Origin: Lentzea guizhouensis
GTDB lineage: Bacteria > Actinomycetota > Actinomycetes > Mycobacteriales > Pseudonocardiaceae
Length of the DNA stretch: 64,000 bases
Direction of reading: 5' to 3'
Assembly (NCBI RefSeq): GCF_001701025.1
Contig: NZ_CP016793.1
Coordinates: 2,418,001-2,482,000 of the forward strand
Shown here: in pieces, positions 1 to 8,394 of the stretch
Position numbering within the stretch: the stretch's first letter is position 1
How the letters are laid out: every line of letters starts with the position of its first letter
The notes under the pieces: model-generated
Seen by the model: only the letters and a program-made list of their open reading frames with translations
Told to the model about the DNA's origin: nothing
Databases searched by the model: none
Translations under genes and position numbers: made by a program

Positions 1-653
1 CCTGGGAACGCGCGGGCCTGCACTGCCCGATGCGGGTGGTCACCGACTGCGAGGCCGCTTTCGCCACCGGCACGTCTTCTTCTGATGGCACTGTGCTGGT
101 GGCCGGCACGGGTTCCATCGCCGGGCGGATCGTCGACCACCGCATGGTCGGCCAGTCCGGTGGGTACGGGTGGCTGATCGGCGACGACGGGTCGGCGTTC
201 TGGCTGGGCCGGGAGGCGGTGCGGGCGACCTTGCGGCTGCTCGACCTGGACGCGCCGCTGGAGGGGCTGGCGACCGCGGTGCTGACGACGGCGGGGGTGC
301 GCGGGCGCGGTGCGTTGGTCAACGCGGTGAACTCTTCGCCGCCGATCGCCCTGGCCCGGTTCGCTCCGCTGGTGTCCGCTGCCTATCACCACGGGGATCC
401 GGCGGCGTTGTCGATCGTGGCTTCGGCCGCGCGGTTGCTGGCGGACACGGCTTCAGCGGTGCGGACGCCGGACGACACGTCGCCGATCGTGCTGGTGGGG
501 TCGTTGATCAAGACACCGGTCGGGGTGCACCTGAAGCAGGAGCTGGTGGGGCGGTGGGGGGCGCAGGTGATCATGGCGACGGAAGGGGCGGCGGGGGCGG
601 CCTGGCTGGCGGCGGTGGACGTGCTGGGACCGTCGGCGCCGCGACCGGTTTAG
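1..653 (+). CDS. BadF/BadG-type N-acetylglucosamine kinase-like ATPase, 3' part
   Basis: This is the C-terminal part (216 codons, reading from base 3) of a sugar-kinase-like ATPase of the BadF/BadG/BcrA/BcrD family; the N-terminus lies before the window. The glycine-rich phosphate-binding segment VAGTGSIAG and the following GYGWLIGDDGSAFWLG stretch are typical of N-acetylglucosamine kinases of this family. It is cytoplasmic and would phosphorylate an amino sugar with ATP. It shares its fold with the complete kinase at 8395-9411. The exact substrate cannot be read from this fragment. Confidence 0.85.
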   Translation, partial: WERAGLHCPMRVVTDCEAAFATGTSSSDGTVLVAGTGSIAGRIVDHRMVGQSGGYGWLIGDDGSAFWLGREAVRATLRLLDLDAPLEGLATAVLTTAGVRGRGALVNAVNSSPPIALARFAPLVSAAYHHGDPAALSIVASAARLLADTASAVRTPDDTSPIVLVGSLIKTPVGVHLKQELVGRWGAQVIMATEGAAGAAWLAAVDVLGPSAPRPV

Positions 654-722
654 GTGAATTCGGCGGGTTCTCCTCTTGACCCCTCGGTAACGTCCTCAGG
701 CAGATCATCTGGGGGCTTCGCC

Positions 723-1895
723 GTGTTCGAAACGTTTCTGCGTCGCGTCGCCGGGCTCGCGCTGATCGTGTGTGCCGCGGTTCTGGCACTGGTCGTGGCC
801 GCGCGTCTGGGTGCATGGGAGAACACGCTCGCCGGACGGCGACATGTCCAGCCGACCGGCGTGCGTTCACTCGCCCACGGGGCAGTGGCGTTCTGGGTGG
901 TCACGGCCGTCGGACTGTGGTGGCACCGGCGCCGGTTGCCGATGTGGCGGGTCTGGGCGCGCTGGGCGGCGTTCCCCGGCGTCTTCTACGCGATCTTCCA
1001 CGGCCTGCAGATCACCGGTGACCACGACCGGCCGATCGCGTTGCTCATCGCAGTCGGTCTGGTGGTGGCCTGCTGGGCGCTGAGCGAGGCGGTCGTGCTG
1101 GTCACCACCCGGCCGGTCACGCGTGCGCTCGCCGGTTCGACGCTGGAGATCCCGTTCCCGGTCAGGGGGCTCAAGGCCCGGCTGTGCGTCCGCGCGGACC
1201 GGTTGGTGCTCGACAGCCTGGTCTCCCGCCGGAAGCGGTCGCGTGACGTGGTCGCCGTTCCGTGGACGGCCATGCGCTCGATCGAGCTCATCGAGGTCGA
1301 CCAGGAGATGACCTGCCAGGTGATCATCTACGCCGACGGCGACACCGGCAGACCGCACACCTTCGACGTGTCGCCCGGTCCTGCTCTGCACGTCGTCGGC
1401 ACGGCACGCGAGCTGTTGGTCCCGGTGACGGCGGAGACCGGGGCGACGGCGCTCGAGGTGGTGCGGGCGCGTTCGGCCGGGGTCGAGGTGGTCGAGAGGC
1501 AGCCCCTGGCGGCGCGGCCGCCGAGGAAGCACGAGCTTCGTCCACCGAACTGGGAGTTCCGCACCGACAGCCGCCCGTACATCCTCTGCGTCGTGGGCGC
1601 GTTCCTGCTGATGCCGCTCTACATGCTGACGATGATCACGCTGTCAGTGGTCACGGGCTCCGCGGAACTGCAGGACGACTGGGGCACCACCGGTGGCCTG
1701 GACCAGCAGTACCGCGTGATCGTCGCCGGCCTCGGAGTGGTCGCCGTGGGGTTCCTCCACCTCGCCCACCGGTTCTGCTTCAAGGCGTTCCTCGACTTCA
1801 TGGGCAACCAGGACTACATCGAGGCCTTCCCCGAACCGCCACCTCCACCGGCCAGGACCGGCACGGTGCCCGGCAAGAAGCGGAAGAAGCGCTGA
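723..1895 (+). CDS. Multi-pass membrane protein of unknown function
   Basis: I do not recognise this family. The 390-residue protein has about four membrane segments in its first 130 residues, a soluble beta-rich region of about 120 residues (roughly 140-260, with basic patches such as SRRKRSRD), two more membrane segments near 287-350, and a proline-rich, basic tail ending KKRKKR. I chose the GTG at 723 because a GGGGG tract precedes it and the first membrane segment then begins at once; a GTG at 654, directly after the preceding stop codon, would add 23 residues. The next gene is convergent and ends one base away. Confidence 0.7.
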   Translation: MFETFLRRVAGLALIVCAAVLALVVAARLGAWENTLAGRRHVQPTGVRSLAHGAVAFWVVTAVGLWWHRRRLPMWRVWARWAAFPGVFYAIFHGLQITGDHDRPIALLIAVGLVVACWALSEAVVLVTTRPVTRALAGSTLEIPFPVRGLKARLCVRADRLVLDSLVSRRKRSRDVVAVPWTAMRSIELIEVDQEMTCQVIIYADGDTGRPHTFDVSPGPALHVVGTARELLVPVTAETGATALEVVRARSAGVEVVERQPLAARPPRKHELRPPNWEFRTDSRPYILCVVGAFLLMPLYMLTMITLSVVTGSAELQDDWGTTGGLDQQYRVIVAGLGVVAVGFLHLAHRFCFKAFLDFMGNQDYIEAFPEPPPPPARTGTVPGKKRKKR

Positions 1896-1896
1896 C

Positions 1897-2544
1897 CTAA
1901 GAGGCAGACTCCGGCACCTGCGGATGCCGGAACCCCGGATGCCCCGAAGGCAGCGCCTTCCGCAGCACCCACCCCGACACCAGGATGCAGACGATCTGCA
2001 ACGGCCACGACAACGCCGCACGCAGCGTGGCCAGCCAAAACACCTGAGCATCGAGCCACAACGGCGTAAAGACCGCCACGCGCAGCACGTACTGCCCAAC
2101 CCACGGCCACGACGCGATGGAGTACGCACGCAACAAAGCGGGGTCACGGCGCCAACGCGTCTTCTGCCCGAGCAAGGTCCCGACGACGACACCGAGCAAC
2201 GGCCAGCGCACCGCGATCGAGCCCGCCCACGCCAGCGCCGACGCGACGTTCGACAGCAGCTGGATGAGGAAGAAGTCCTCGACGCGGCCCGTGTACAGGG
2301 CGATCAATGCCGCCGCCACGACCAGCAGGACCGAGAAGACGACGGCGCGCGGTTTTTGGCCTCGGACGAAGCGCACCACGCCGATCACGACGCCGCAGAC
2401 CACGGCGGCGATGGCGCCTGCGCCGATCGAGTGACCCCAGAGCAGCCAGCCCGCCACGAACGCCAGCGGGGGCAGGGAGGCGTCGAGGGCGCCGCCTCGG
2501 CCTCCGAGCAGTGATGCGAGCGACTCCTGGCGCACGTCGGTCAT
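1897..2544 (-). CDS. DUF3159 family membrane protein
   Basis: The 215-residue integral membrane protein has about five or six hydrophobic segments. It has the features of the actinobacterial DUF3159 family: an N-terminal ESLASLLGGRGGALDASLP segment, then a GHSIGAGAIAAVV helix, and an RRDPALLRAYSIASWPW motif after residue 130. The function is unknown. The gene is divergent from the csnR-like regulator. A TTAGG..CCTAA palindrome 15 bases before its start resembles a DtxR/IdeR iron box, so iron control is possible. Confidence 0.85.
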   Translation of the reverse strand: MTDVRQESLASLLGGRGGALDASLPPLAFVAGWLLWGHSIGAGAIAAVVCGVVIGVVRFVRGQKPRAVVFSVLLVVAAALIALYTGRVEDFFLIQLLSNVASALAWAGSIAVRWPLLGVVVGTLLGQKTRWRRDPALLRAYSIASWPWVGQYVLRVAVFTPLWLDAQVFWLATLRAALSWPLQIVCILVSGWVLRKALPSGHPGFRHPQVPESAS

Positions 2545-2558
2545 GTTTCCAGACTGCC

Positions 2559-2572
2559 TTAGGTGAGCCTAA
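2559..2572. promoter_or_regulatory. DtxR/IdeR-like iron box
   Basis: TTAGGTGAGCCTAA matches the first 14 positions of the 19-base iron-box consensus (TTAGGTTAGSCTAACCTAA, from memory) at 13 places, but the right-hand third is poorly matched. It lies 15 bases upstream of the DUF3159 start, where a repressor would block transcription. The call is an inference from sequence similarity only. Confidence 0.5.
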
Positions 2573-2598
2573 GTCAGGTAACGGAGCTGTATCGGGGA

Positions 2599-2627
2599 TT
2601 GACCGCGGTGAACCAGGTCACTACCGT
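2599..2627 (+). promoter_or_regulatory. Promoter of the ROK-regulator/csn-like operon
   Basis: TTGACC (2599-2604) and TACCGT (2622-2627) are separated by 17 bases, an almost ideal sigma-70/HrdB-type promoter. It points toward the regulator gene that begins at 2671. The candidate operator repeats overlap its -10 element and the transcription start region. Confidence 0.6.
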
Positions 2628-2657
2628 CTGGCCAAATCGTCTGGAAAGTTAACAGAC
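2625..2657. promoter_or_regulatory. Candidate ROK-regulator operator
   Basis: CGTCTGG occurs twice (2625-2631 and 2638-2644), 13 bases apart. The second copy begins an inverted repeat, GTCTG-9-CAGAC (2639-2657), whose spacer contains GAAAGTTAA. The repeats sit between the -10 element and the start codon, as expected for an autorepressor site. Binding by the adjacent ROK protein is inferred. Confidence 0.4.
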
Positions 2658-2670
2658 AGGAGCGGACCTA

Positions 2671-3882
2671 ATGCGTGCCGGAAGCCCACGACTGCTGCGG
2701 GAGATCAACGACCGCGCAGCCATCGAGGCTCTGCTGCGCAACGGGCCGCTGACCAGGTCGGAGTTGGAAGGCCTGATCGGCCTTTCCAAGCCGGCGACCG
2801 CACAGCTGCTCACCCGGCTGGAGTCCGCCGACACCGTGGTCCGCAACGGGCTGCGTGGCGGTGGGCGGGGGCCGCGGGCCCAGCTGTGGTCGGTCAACGG
2901 GGCTCTTGCGCACATCGCGGCGGTCGACCTCACCCCCGAGGCGGTCGACGTCGCCATTGCGGACATCTCCGGTGCCGTGCTCACCGAGCACAAGGCGCCG
3001 ATGCCCGGTAAGCACGGTGTGCTCGAGGCGTTCACGAGCGCGGTCGGCAAGGCGTGCGGACAGGCCGGCCTGGGTCCCGAGGAGTTGTTGCACGTGGTGG
3101 TGGGTTGTCCGGGAGCGGTGAACCCCGCGAACGGTGAGCTCGCCTACGCACCGCACCTGCCCGGCTGGAACGGCTTCGACGTGCCAGGCCGGTTGCGCGA
3201 GCAGCTCGGGACGTCGGTGAGCGTCGAGAACGACGTCAACCTCGTCGCGCTGGAGGAGATGGTCGCCGGACGGGCCACCGAGGTGAGCGACTTCGTCGTC
3301 ATCTGGCCCGCCGACCTCGTCGGTGCCGCCGTCGTGATCAACGGGGTGCTGCTGCACGGCGCCTCCGGTGGCGCGGGCGAGATCGACGGGTTGGTGATCC
3401 CCGACCGCGCGGTGGCCGACACCGGCACGGACCGCTCCGGCGGCACGTACGGCGAGCTGCTCAGCAGTGCTTCGATCTGCAAGCTCGCCAGGGCCCACGG
3501 GCTCGCCGCGCGCAACGGTCACGGTGCCGTGCGCAAGGCGTTGGCCGCCGGTCCCGCGGGCCGTGAGTTCCTGGTCGACCTCGCCAGGCGCATCGCCACC
3601 GGTGTGGCCGGCGTCGTCGCGGTGCTCGACCCGGAGCTCGTCCTCCTGTCCGGCGACATCGCCCAGGCAGGCGGAACCACGCTGAACGACCTCGTTGCCG
3701 CGGAACTGCGGCAACTGGTGGTGCCGAGGACGTCCGTCCAGCTGGCCCTCGTGACCGGGAAGCCGGTGCGTTCCGGCGCACTGCACTCGGCGCTGGCCTT
3801 CGCGCGCGAGCAGGTGTTCGGCCTGCCGGCAGCCACCACGGCTCCATTCCGCGGCCCCGTGGTCGCCGGGTCCCCACGTTGA
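2671..3882 (+). CDS. csnR: ROK-family transcriptional regulator (CsnR-like)
   Basis: This 403-residue protein has an N-terminal winged helix (about residues 10-75; TRSELEGLIGLSKPATAQ is the helix-turn-helix) followed by a ROK sugar-kinase-fold domain with the segment GCPGAVNPANGELAYAP. The cysteine-rich zinc motif seen in many ROK kinases is absent (GGAGEIDGLV instead), consistent with a sensor rather than an enzyme. It starts at ATG 2671 after an AGGAGC ribosome site. It heads an ABC-lipoprotein, permease, permease, GH4, kinase cluster in the order of Streptomyces csnR-csnEFGHK, where CsnR represses chitosan-oligosaccharide uptake. The csn name rests on family and gene order, not on a sequence comparison. 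Confidence 0.8.
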   Translation: MRAGSPRLLREINDRAAIEALLRNGPLTRSELEGLIGLSKPATAQLLTRLESADTVVRNGLRGGGRGPRAQLWSVNGALAHIAAVDLTPEAVDVAIADISGAVLTEHKAPMPGKHGVLEAFTSAVGKACGQAGLGPEELLHVVVGCPGAVNPANGELAYAPHLPGWNGFDVPGRLREQLGTSVSVENDVNLVALEEMVAGRATEVSDFVVIWPADLVGAAVVINGVLLHGASGGAGEIDGLVIPDRAVADTGTDRSGGTYGELLSSASICKLARAHGLAARNGHGAVRKALAAGPAGREFLVDLARRIATGVAGVVAVLDPELVLLSGDIAQAGGTTLNDLVAAELRQLVVPRTSVQLALVTGKPVRSGALHSALAFAREQVFGLPAATTAPFRGPVVAGSPR

Positions 3883-3898
3883 TCGAGAAGGAGTGCAC

Positions 3899-5248
3899 AT
3901 GCGCAAGCACACCCGTGCTGCCTTGCTCTGTGTCGCCGCAGCGCTGACCCTCACCGCATGTGCGGCGGGCAAGGGTGGAGGTGGCGCGACCTCCGACGCC
4001 GCCGCAGCTCCCGGCAAGGACGACAAGCTGACGCTCACGGTCTGGAGCAACTACTCCGACCGCGAGTACGAAGAGGTCACCAAGGCCCTCAAGACGTTCA
4101 CCAAGAAGTTCCCGAACATCGAGATCAAGCACGAGGGCTCGCAGGACGACGACAAGATCACCGCGGGCATCCGCTCCGGCAACACGCCGGACGTCGCGCT
4201 GTCGTTCACCACCGACAACATCGGCCAGTTCTGCTCCTCCGGCGCGTTCCAGGCGCTCAAGCCCTACATCGACCGCGACAAGGTCGACCTGGACCAGATC
4301 TCCCCCGCGGTTCGCGAGTACACCGAGTACAAGGGCAACCGCTGCGCGATGCCCATGCTCACCGACGTGTACGCCATGTACTACAACACCGGCATGCTGG
4401 CCGAGGCCGGCGTCACGGCCCCGCCGAAGACGCTGGACGAGCTGTTCGAGGCCGCGAAGAAGCTGACCAAGAAGGCGCCCAACGGCGACATCGAACGCGC
4501 CGGCTACCTGCCCACCATGGGCTTCTACGCCAACCGCCCGACGATCCTCGCGCCGTCGTTCGGTGCCGAGTGGGAGAAGGACGGCAAGTCGTCGCTCGCC
4601 TCCTCGCCCGGCTTCACCGAGATGATGACGTTCCAGAAGAAGCTCGTCGACTTCTACGGCTTCGACGCGCTGGAGCGGTTCCGCGCGGGCCTCGGCCAGG
4701 AGTACTCGGCCGACCACGCGTTCCACCAGGGCAAGATCGCGATCATGATGGACGGCGAGTACCGGACCGCCTTCCTCAAGGCCCAGGCGCCGCAGATCAA
4801 GTTCGGCACGGCCCCGTTCCCGACCTGGAAGCCCGCGGACTACGGCACCGCCTTCACCACCGGCACGATCATGGGCATCCCCAAGGGCGCCAAGAACCCC
4901 GGCGCCGCGTGGGAGCTGATCAAGCACCTGTCGTTCGACACCGACACGATCGTCGACCTGTCCAACGCCATCAAGAACGTGCCCAGCACCAAGGCCGCCA
5001 TGGAGAGCCCGAAGCTCCAGGTAGACGAGCAGTTCAAGACGTTCATCGACCTGGCCAAGAGCGACAAGCTCAAGGGCAACCCGGTCACGCCGATCGGTGA
5101 CGCGCACATCAAGGCCGTGACCGACTTCGCGGTGTCCTACACCTCCGGCAAGGAAGCGGATCTGGCAGCAGGCCTGAAGAAGGTCGACCAGAACATCGAC
5201 GACGTCGACCAGAACATCGACGACGCGATCGCCAAGAGCGGCAAGTAG
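3899..5248 (+). CDS. csnE: Extracellular sugar-binding lipoprotein (CsnE-like)
   Basis: This 449-residue solute-binding protein of a carbohydrate ABC importer would be anchored outside the membrane and deliver sugar to the permeases encoded next. The N-terminus is a lipoprotein signal with lipobox LTAC, the acylated cysteine being residue 21. I chose ATG 3899 over GTG 3893 because GAGAAGGAG lies just upstream at good spacing. The gene follows the regulator by 16 bases. The C-terminus carries an exact 21-base tandem duplication (5183-5224) that repeats VDQNIDD. Likely ligands are glucosamine oligosaccharides, inferred from the csn-like gene order. Confidence 0.85.
   Translation: MRKHTRAALLCVAAALTLTACAAGKGGGGATSDAAAAPGKDDKLTLTVWSNYSDREYEEVTKALKTFTKKFPNIEIKHEGSQDDDKITAGIRSGNTPDVALSFTTDNIGQFCSSGAFQALKPYIDRDKVDLDQISPAVREYTEYKGNRCAMPMLTDVYAMYYNTGMLAEAGVTAPPKTLDELFEAAKKLTKKAPNGDIERAGYLPTMGFYANRPTILAPSFGAEWEKDGKSSLASSPGFTEMMTFQKKLVDFYGFDALERFRAGLGQEYSADHAFHQGKIAIMMDGEYRTAFLKAQAPQIKFGTAPFPTWKPADYGTAFTTGTIMGIPKGAKNPGAAWELIKHLSFDTDTIVDLSNAIKNVPSTKAAMESPKLQVDEQFKTFIDLAKSDKLKGNPVTPIGDAHIKAVTDFAVSYTSGKEADLAAGLKKVDQNIDDVDQNIDDAIAKSGK
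5183..5224 (+). repeat. Exact 21-base tandem duplication in csnE
   Basis: The block from 5183 to 5203 is repeated exactly at 5204-5224 and keeps the frame, giving VDQNIDD twice near the C-terminus of the binding protein. The identity at every base suggests a recent slippage event. Confidence 0.9.
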
Positions 5249-5259
5249 GGACTCGTCAG

Positions 5260-6234
5260 ATGACCGCCACGCTCGGTGCGCGGCCCGCCCCCGGCAGGGG
5301 GCGGGCCCGTGCCCGCCACCGTCTCGCCGTGCTCGGGTTCATGGCCCCGGCACTCATCGGCTTCGTCCTGTTCTTCGGCTACCCGCTGGTCGCCACGGTC
5401 GTCTTCTCGTTCACGAAGTACGACCTGATCAACGCACCGGAGTTCACCGGGCTCGACAACTACCTCTTCATGTTCAAGGACCCCCTGTTCACCAAGGCGG
5501 TCCAGAACACGCTGTGGTTCGTCGTCGTGCTGACCGTTGCCAGGACCGTGTTCGCGCTGGGCGTGGCGTCGGTCATCGCACGTCTCAAGTCGGGCGTCGG
5601 ACTGATCCGCACGCTCTGCTACCTGCCGTCGCTGGCCCCGCCGGTGGCCGCGACGCTGGTGTTCTTCATGGTGATGCGCCCCAACGGCGGCCCGCTCGCC
5701 ACCGTGCTCGACTGGGTCGGACTCCAGTCGCCGCTGTGGTTCTCGGACCCGCTGTGGGCCAAGCCCGGCATCACGGCGATCATGCTGTGGATCTCCGGCG
5801 ACCTGATGATCATCATCCTGGCCGCGATCCTCGACGTGCCGCAGGAGCAGTACGAGGCCGCCGAGCTCGACGGCGCCGGCCCGATCCGCCGGTGGTGGCA
5901 CGTCACGCTGCCGACGATCTCCCCGGTGCTGCTCTTCGGCATCGTGAACTCGGTGATCCTGGCGTTGCAGCTGTTCACCCAGGCCGTCGTCGCGGGGTCG
6001 GCGGGCTCGGGATCGGCTGACTCCACCGGGGCGACCAAGTACCTCGGGTACCCGGACAACTCGACGCTGACGTTCCCGGTCTACCTGTACACGCAGGGCT
6101 TCCGCTACTTCGACATGGGCTACGCCGCCGCGATGGCGACGGTCCTGTTCGTCATCTCGTTCGCCGTGACGATCGTGCTGGTGCAGCGGATGCGCAAGAA
6201 CTCCGCCGCCGAGGAAGGGGGCCCGGGAGCATGA
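5260..6234 (+). CDS. csnF: Sugar ABC transporter permease (MalF-type; CsnF-like)
   Basis: This 324-residue inner-membrane permease has about six transmembrane segments. The cytoplasmic EAA loop (EAAELDGAGPIRRWWHVTLP, around residue 200) docks on the ATPase. The first 25 residues are arginine-rich and cytoplasmic. It lies 11 bases after the binding-protein gene and overlaps the next permease by four bases. No ATPase gene exists in this operon, so the pair probably uses the shared MsiK/UgpC-type ATPase, as at 45226-46320. Confidence 0.85.
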   Translation: MTATLGARPAPGRGRARARHRLAVLGFMAPALIGFVLFFGYPLVATVVFSFTKYDLINAPEFTGLDNYLFMFKDPLFTKAVQNTLWFVVVLTVARTVFALGVASVIARLKSGVGLIRTLCYLPSLAPPVAATLVFFMVMRPNGGPLATVLDWVGLQSPLWFSDPLWAKPGITAIMLWISGDLMIIILAAILDVPQEQYEAAELDGAGPIRRWWHVTLPTISPVLLFGIVNSVILALQLFTQAVVAGSAGSGSADSTGATKYLGYPDNSTLTFPVYLYTQGFRYFDMGYAAAMATVLFVISFAVTIVLVQRMRKNSAAEEGGPGA

Positions 6235-7124
6235 CCGCCACGCTCACCAAACCGCCGGTGGACGTTCCCGCAGAACCGTCGCAGCCGAAGAGGCCGCGTG
6301 ACGTCAGGGGCGCCCTGAACTGGGTCGCCACGCACGCGATCGGCCTCGCGCTGGGCCTGATGTTCGCCACGCCCGTGCTGTTCGTGTTCCTCACCGCGGT
6401 GATGTCGGACGACCAGGCGTTCACCTCGGACCTGTGGCCGCGGGAGTGGCACTGGGAGAACTTCGTCGAGGTCTTCGACAAGGCACCGCTGTTCCAGTAC
6501 CTGTTCAACAGCCTCGCGTACTCGCTGCTCGCGACCGCCGGCATGCTGCTCTCGTCGATCCCGGCCGCCTACGCGCTCGCGAAGCTGCGGTGGCGTGGCC
6601 GCAACATCGCGTTCCTGCTGGTCATCGGCGCGATGATGCTGCCTCCGCAGGTCGTCGCGGTGCCGCTGTACGACACGTGGTCCTCGCTCGGCCTGACGGG
6701 CACGCTGTGGCCGTTGATCGTGCCCTACTTCCTGTTCGACGCGTTCAGCATCTTCCTGCTGCGCCAGTTCATGCTGACCATCCCGCAGTCCTATGTGGAC
6801 GCGGCACGGGTGGACGGCTGCTCGGAGTTCCAGGCGCTGGTGCGGATCATCGTGCCGATGGCGCGGCCGGGCATCGCGGCGACCGCGCTGTTCTGCTTCC
6901 TGTTCACCTGGAACGACTACTTCGGCCCGTTGCTCTACACCGGTGAGGTGAAGGAGCAGTGGACGTTGTCGCTGGCGCTGGCGACGTTCAAGGGCATGCA
7001 CATCGTGCAGTGGAACTCAGCGATGGCGGTGACGTTCCTGACCATGATCCCGGCGATCATCTTGTTCATCTTCGCCCAGAAGTCGTTCGTCAAGGGCATC
7101 ACTTTCACTGGAGTCAAAGGATGA
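6231..7124 (+). CDS. csnG: Sugar ABC transporter permease (MalG-type; CsnG-like)
   Basis: This 297-residue permease has six predicted membrane segments and the EAA-type loop (DAARVDGCSEFQALVRIIVP, about residues 185-205). It forms the channel together with the preceding permease. Its start overlaps the previous stop (ATGA), and its own stop overlaps the GH4 start in the same way, so translation of the operon is probably coupled. Confidence 0.85.
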   Translation: MTATLTKPPVDVPAEPSQPKRPRDVRGALNWVATHAIGLALGLMFATPVLFVFLTAVMSDDQAFTSDLWPREWHWENFVEVFDKAPLFQYLFNSLAYSLLATAGMLLSSIPAAYALAKLRWRGRNIAFLLVIGAMMLPPQVVAVPLYDTWSSLGLTGTLWPLIVPYFLFDAFSIFLLRQFMLTIPQSYVDAARVDGCSEFQALVRIIVPMARPGIAATALFCFLFTWNDYFGPLLYTGEVKEQWTLSLALATFKGMHIVQWNSAMAVTFLTMIPAIILFIFAQKSFVKGITFTGVKG

Positions 7125-8389
7125 AACTCACCGTCGTCGGTGGCGGGTCCACCTACACACCGGAGCTGATCGACGGCATCGCCGGCCGTCGCACCAGCCT
7201 CGCGGTGGACGAGATCGTCCTGGTGGACCCGGACGAGCACCGCCTGGGGATCGTCGGCCCGTTCAGCCGGCGCCTGCTGGAGCACGCCGGGCACCCGGCG
7301 AAGGTGCGCACCACCACGTCGCTGGAAGAAGGCGTCGAGGGCGCTTCCGCGGTGCTGTTGCAGCTGCGCGTCGGCGGGCAGACGGCGCGTGCGTCGGATG
7401 AGACGTTCCCGCTGTCGTGCGGGTGCGTCGGCCAGGAGACCACCGGTGCGGGAGGCCTCGCGAAGGCCCTGCGGACCGTGCCGGTGGTCCTGGACATCGC
7501 CGACCGCGTGCGCGAGCTCGCCGGGCCGGACACGTGGATCGTGAACTTCACGAACCCGGTCGGCATCGTGACGCGGGCGTTGCTGCAGGCCGGGCACAAG
7601 GCGATCGGCCTGTGCAACGTGGCGATCACGTTCCAGCGGTGGACGTCCGCGCTGCTGGGTGTCGACCCGTCCAGTGTGGAGCTGGAGCATGTCGGCCTGA
7701 ACCACCTCACGTGGGAGCGCGGCGTCTTCGTGGACGGCGTGGACCGGTTGCCGGAGCTGCTGGCGGACCACGTGGACGGGCTGGCCGAGCACATAGGCAT
7801 CGACGGCGCGTTGATGCGGCGGCTGAACATGGTGCCGTCGTACTACCTGAACTACTTCTACAACCACGACGCCGTGGTGAAGAAGCAGCTCGACTCGCCG
7901 CCGCGCGCCGAGGTGGTGGCGGCCGTGGAGAAGGAGCTGCTCGACATCTACGGCGACCCGTCGGTGGTGACGAAGCCGGAACAGCTCGGACAGCGCGGTG
8001 GGGCGTACTACTCGGAGGCGGCGGTGCAGCTCGTGCACGCGCTGACCGGTGGTGCGGGTGCCGAGAAGCACGTGGTCAACGTGCTCAACCGCGGCACGTT
8101 GCCGTTCCTGCCCGACGACGCCGTGATCGAGGTGTCGTCCACTGTGGACGCAAACGGGGGCACGCCGCTGCCGGTGCGCCCGGTGGAGCCCACGATCTCC
8201 GGCCTGATCTCGCACGTGACCGCCTACGAGCACCTGGCACTGGAAGCCGCGATCCACGGTGGTCGCGACCGAGTGGCGAACGCGCTGCTCGCCCACCCGC
8301 TGATCGGCCAGCACGCCATCGCGGACCAGCTGGCCGACGAGCTGATCGCGCAGAACCGCGATCTGCTGCCGTGGGTGAAGGGAGCCTGA
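7121..8389 (+). CDS. csnH: GH4 family 6-phospho-beta-glucosidase-like hydrolase (CsnH-like)
   Basis: The 422-residue protein belongs to glycoside hydrolase family 4, whose members use NAD+ and a divalent metal to cleave phosphorylated glycosides. It begins with the nucleotide-binding motif VVGGGSTYTPELI; the cysteine of GLCNV and the histidine of GLNHL are the usual metal-site residues. The start is ATG 7121, overlapping the permease stop. No phosphotransferase system is nearby, so the phosphate on its substrate most simply comes from the kinase encoded next. Glucosamine-type substrates are inferred from context; plain 6-phospho-beta-glucosidase activity remains possible. Confidence 0.85.
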   Translation: MKLTVVGGGSTYTPELIDGIAGRRTSLAVDEIVLVDPDEHRLGIVGPFSRRLLEHAGHPAKVRTTTSLEEGVEGASAVLLQLRVGGQTARASDETFPLSCGCVGQETTGAGGLAKALRTVPVVLDIADRVRELAGPDTWIVNFTNPVGIVTRALLQAGHKAIGLCNVAITFQRWTSALLGVDPSSVELEHVGLNHLTWERGVFVDGVDRLPELLADHVDGLAEHIGIDGALMRRLNMVPSYYLNYFYNHDAVVKKQLDSPPRAEVVAAVEKELLDIYGDPSVVTKPEQLGQRGGAYYSEAAVQLVHALTGGAGAEKHVVNVLNRGTLPFLPDDAVIEVSSTVDANGGTPLPVRPVEPTISGLISHVTAYEHLALEAAIHGGRDRVANALLAHPLIGQHAIADQLADELIAQNRDLLPWVKGA

Positions 8390-8394
8390 CAACG

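Noticed and set aside
3461..5107. A 548-residue minus-strand frame across the csn-like genes
   Set aside because: It is the low-complexity antisense shadow of highly biased codons in csnE, with Leu/Arg/Val/Gly-rich composition and no motif.
7121..8389. GH4 gene as evidence of a phosphotransferase (PTS) sugar system
   Set aside because: No PTS component genes are present, whereas ABC permeases and a kinase adjoin it.
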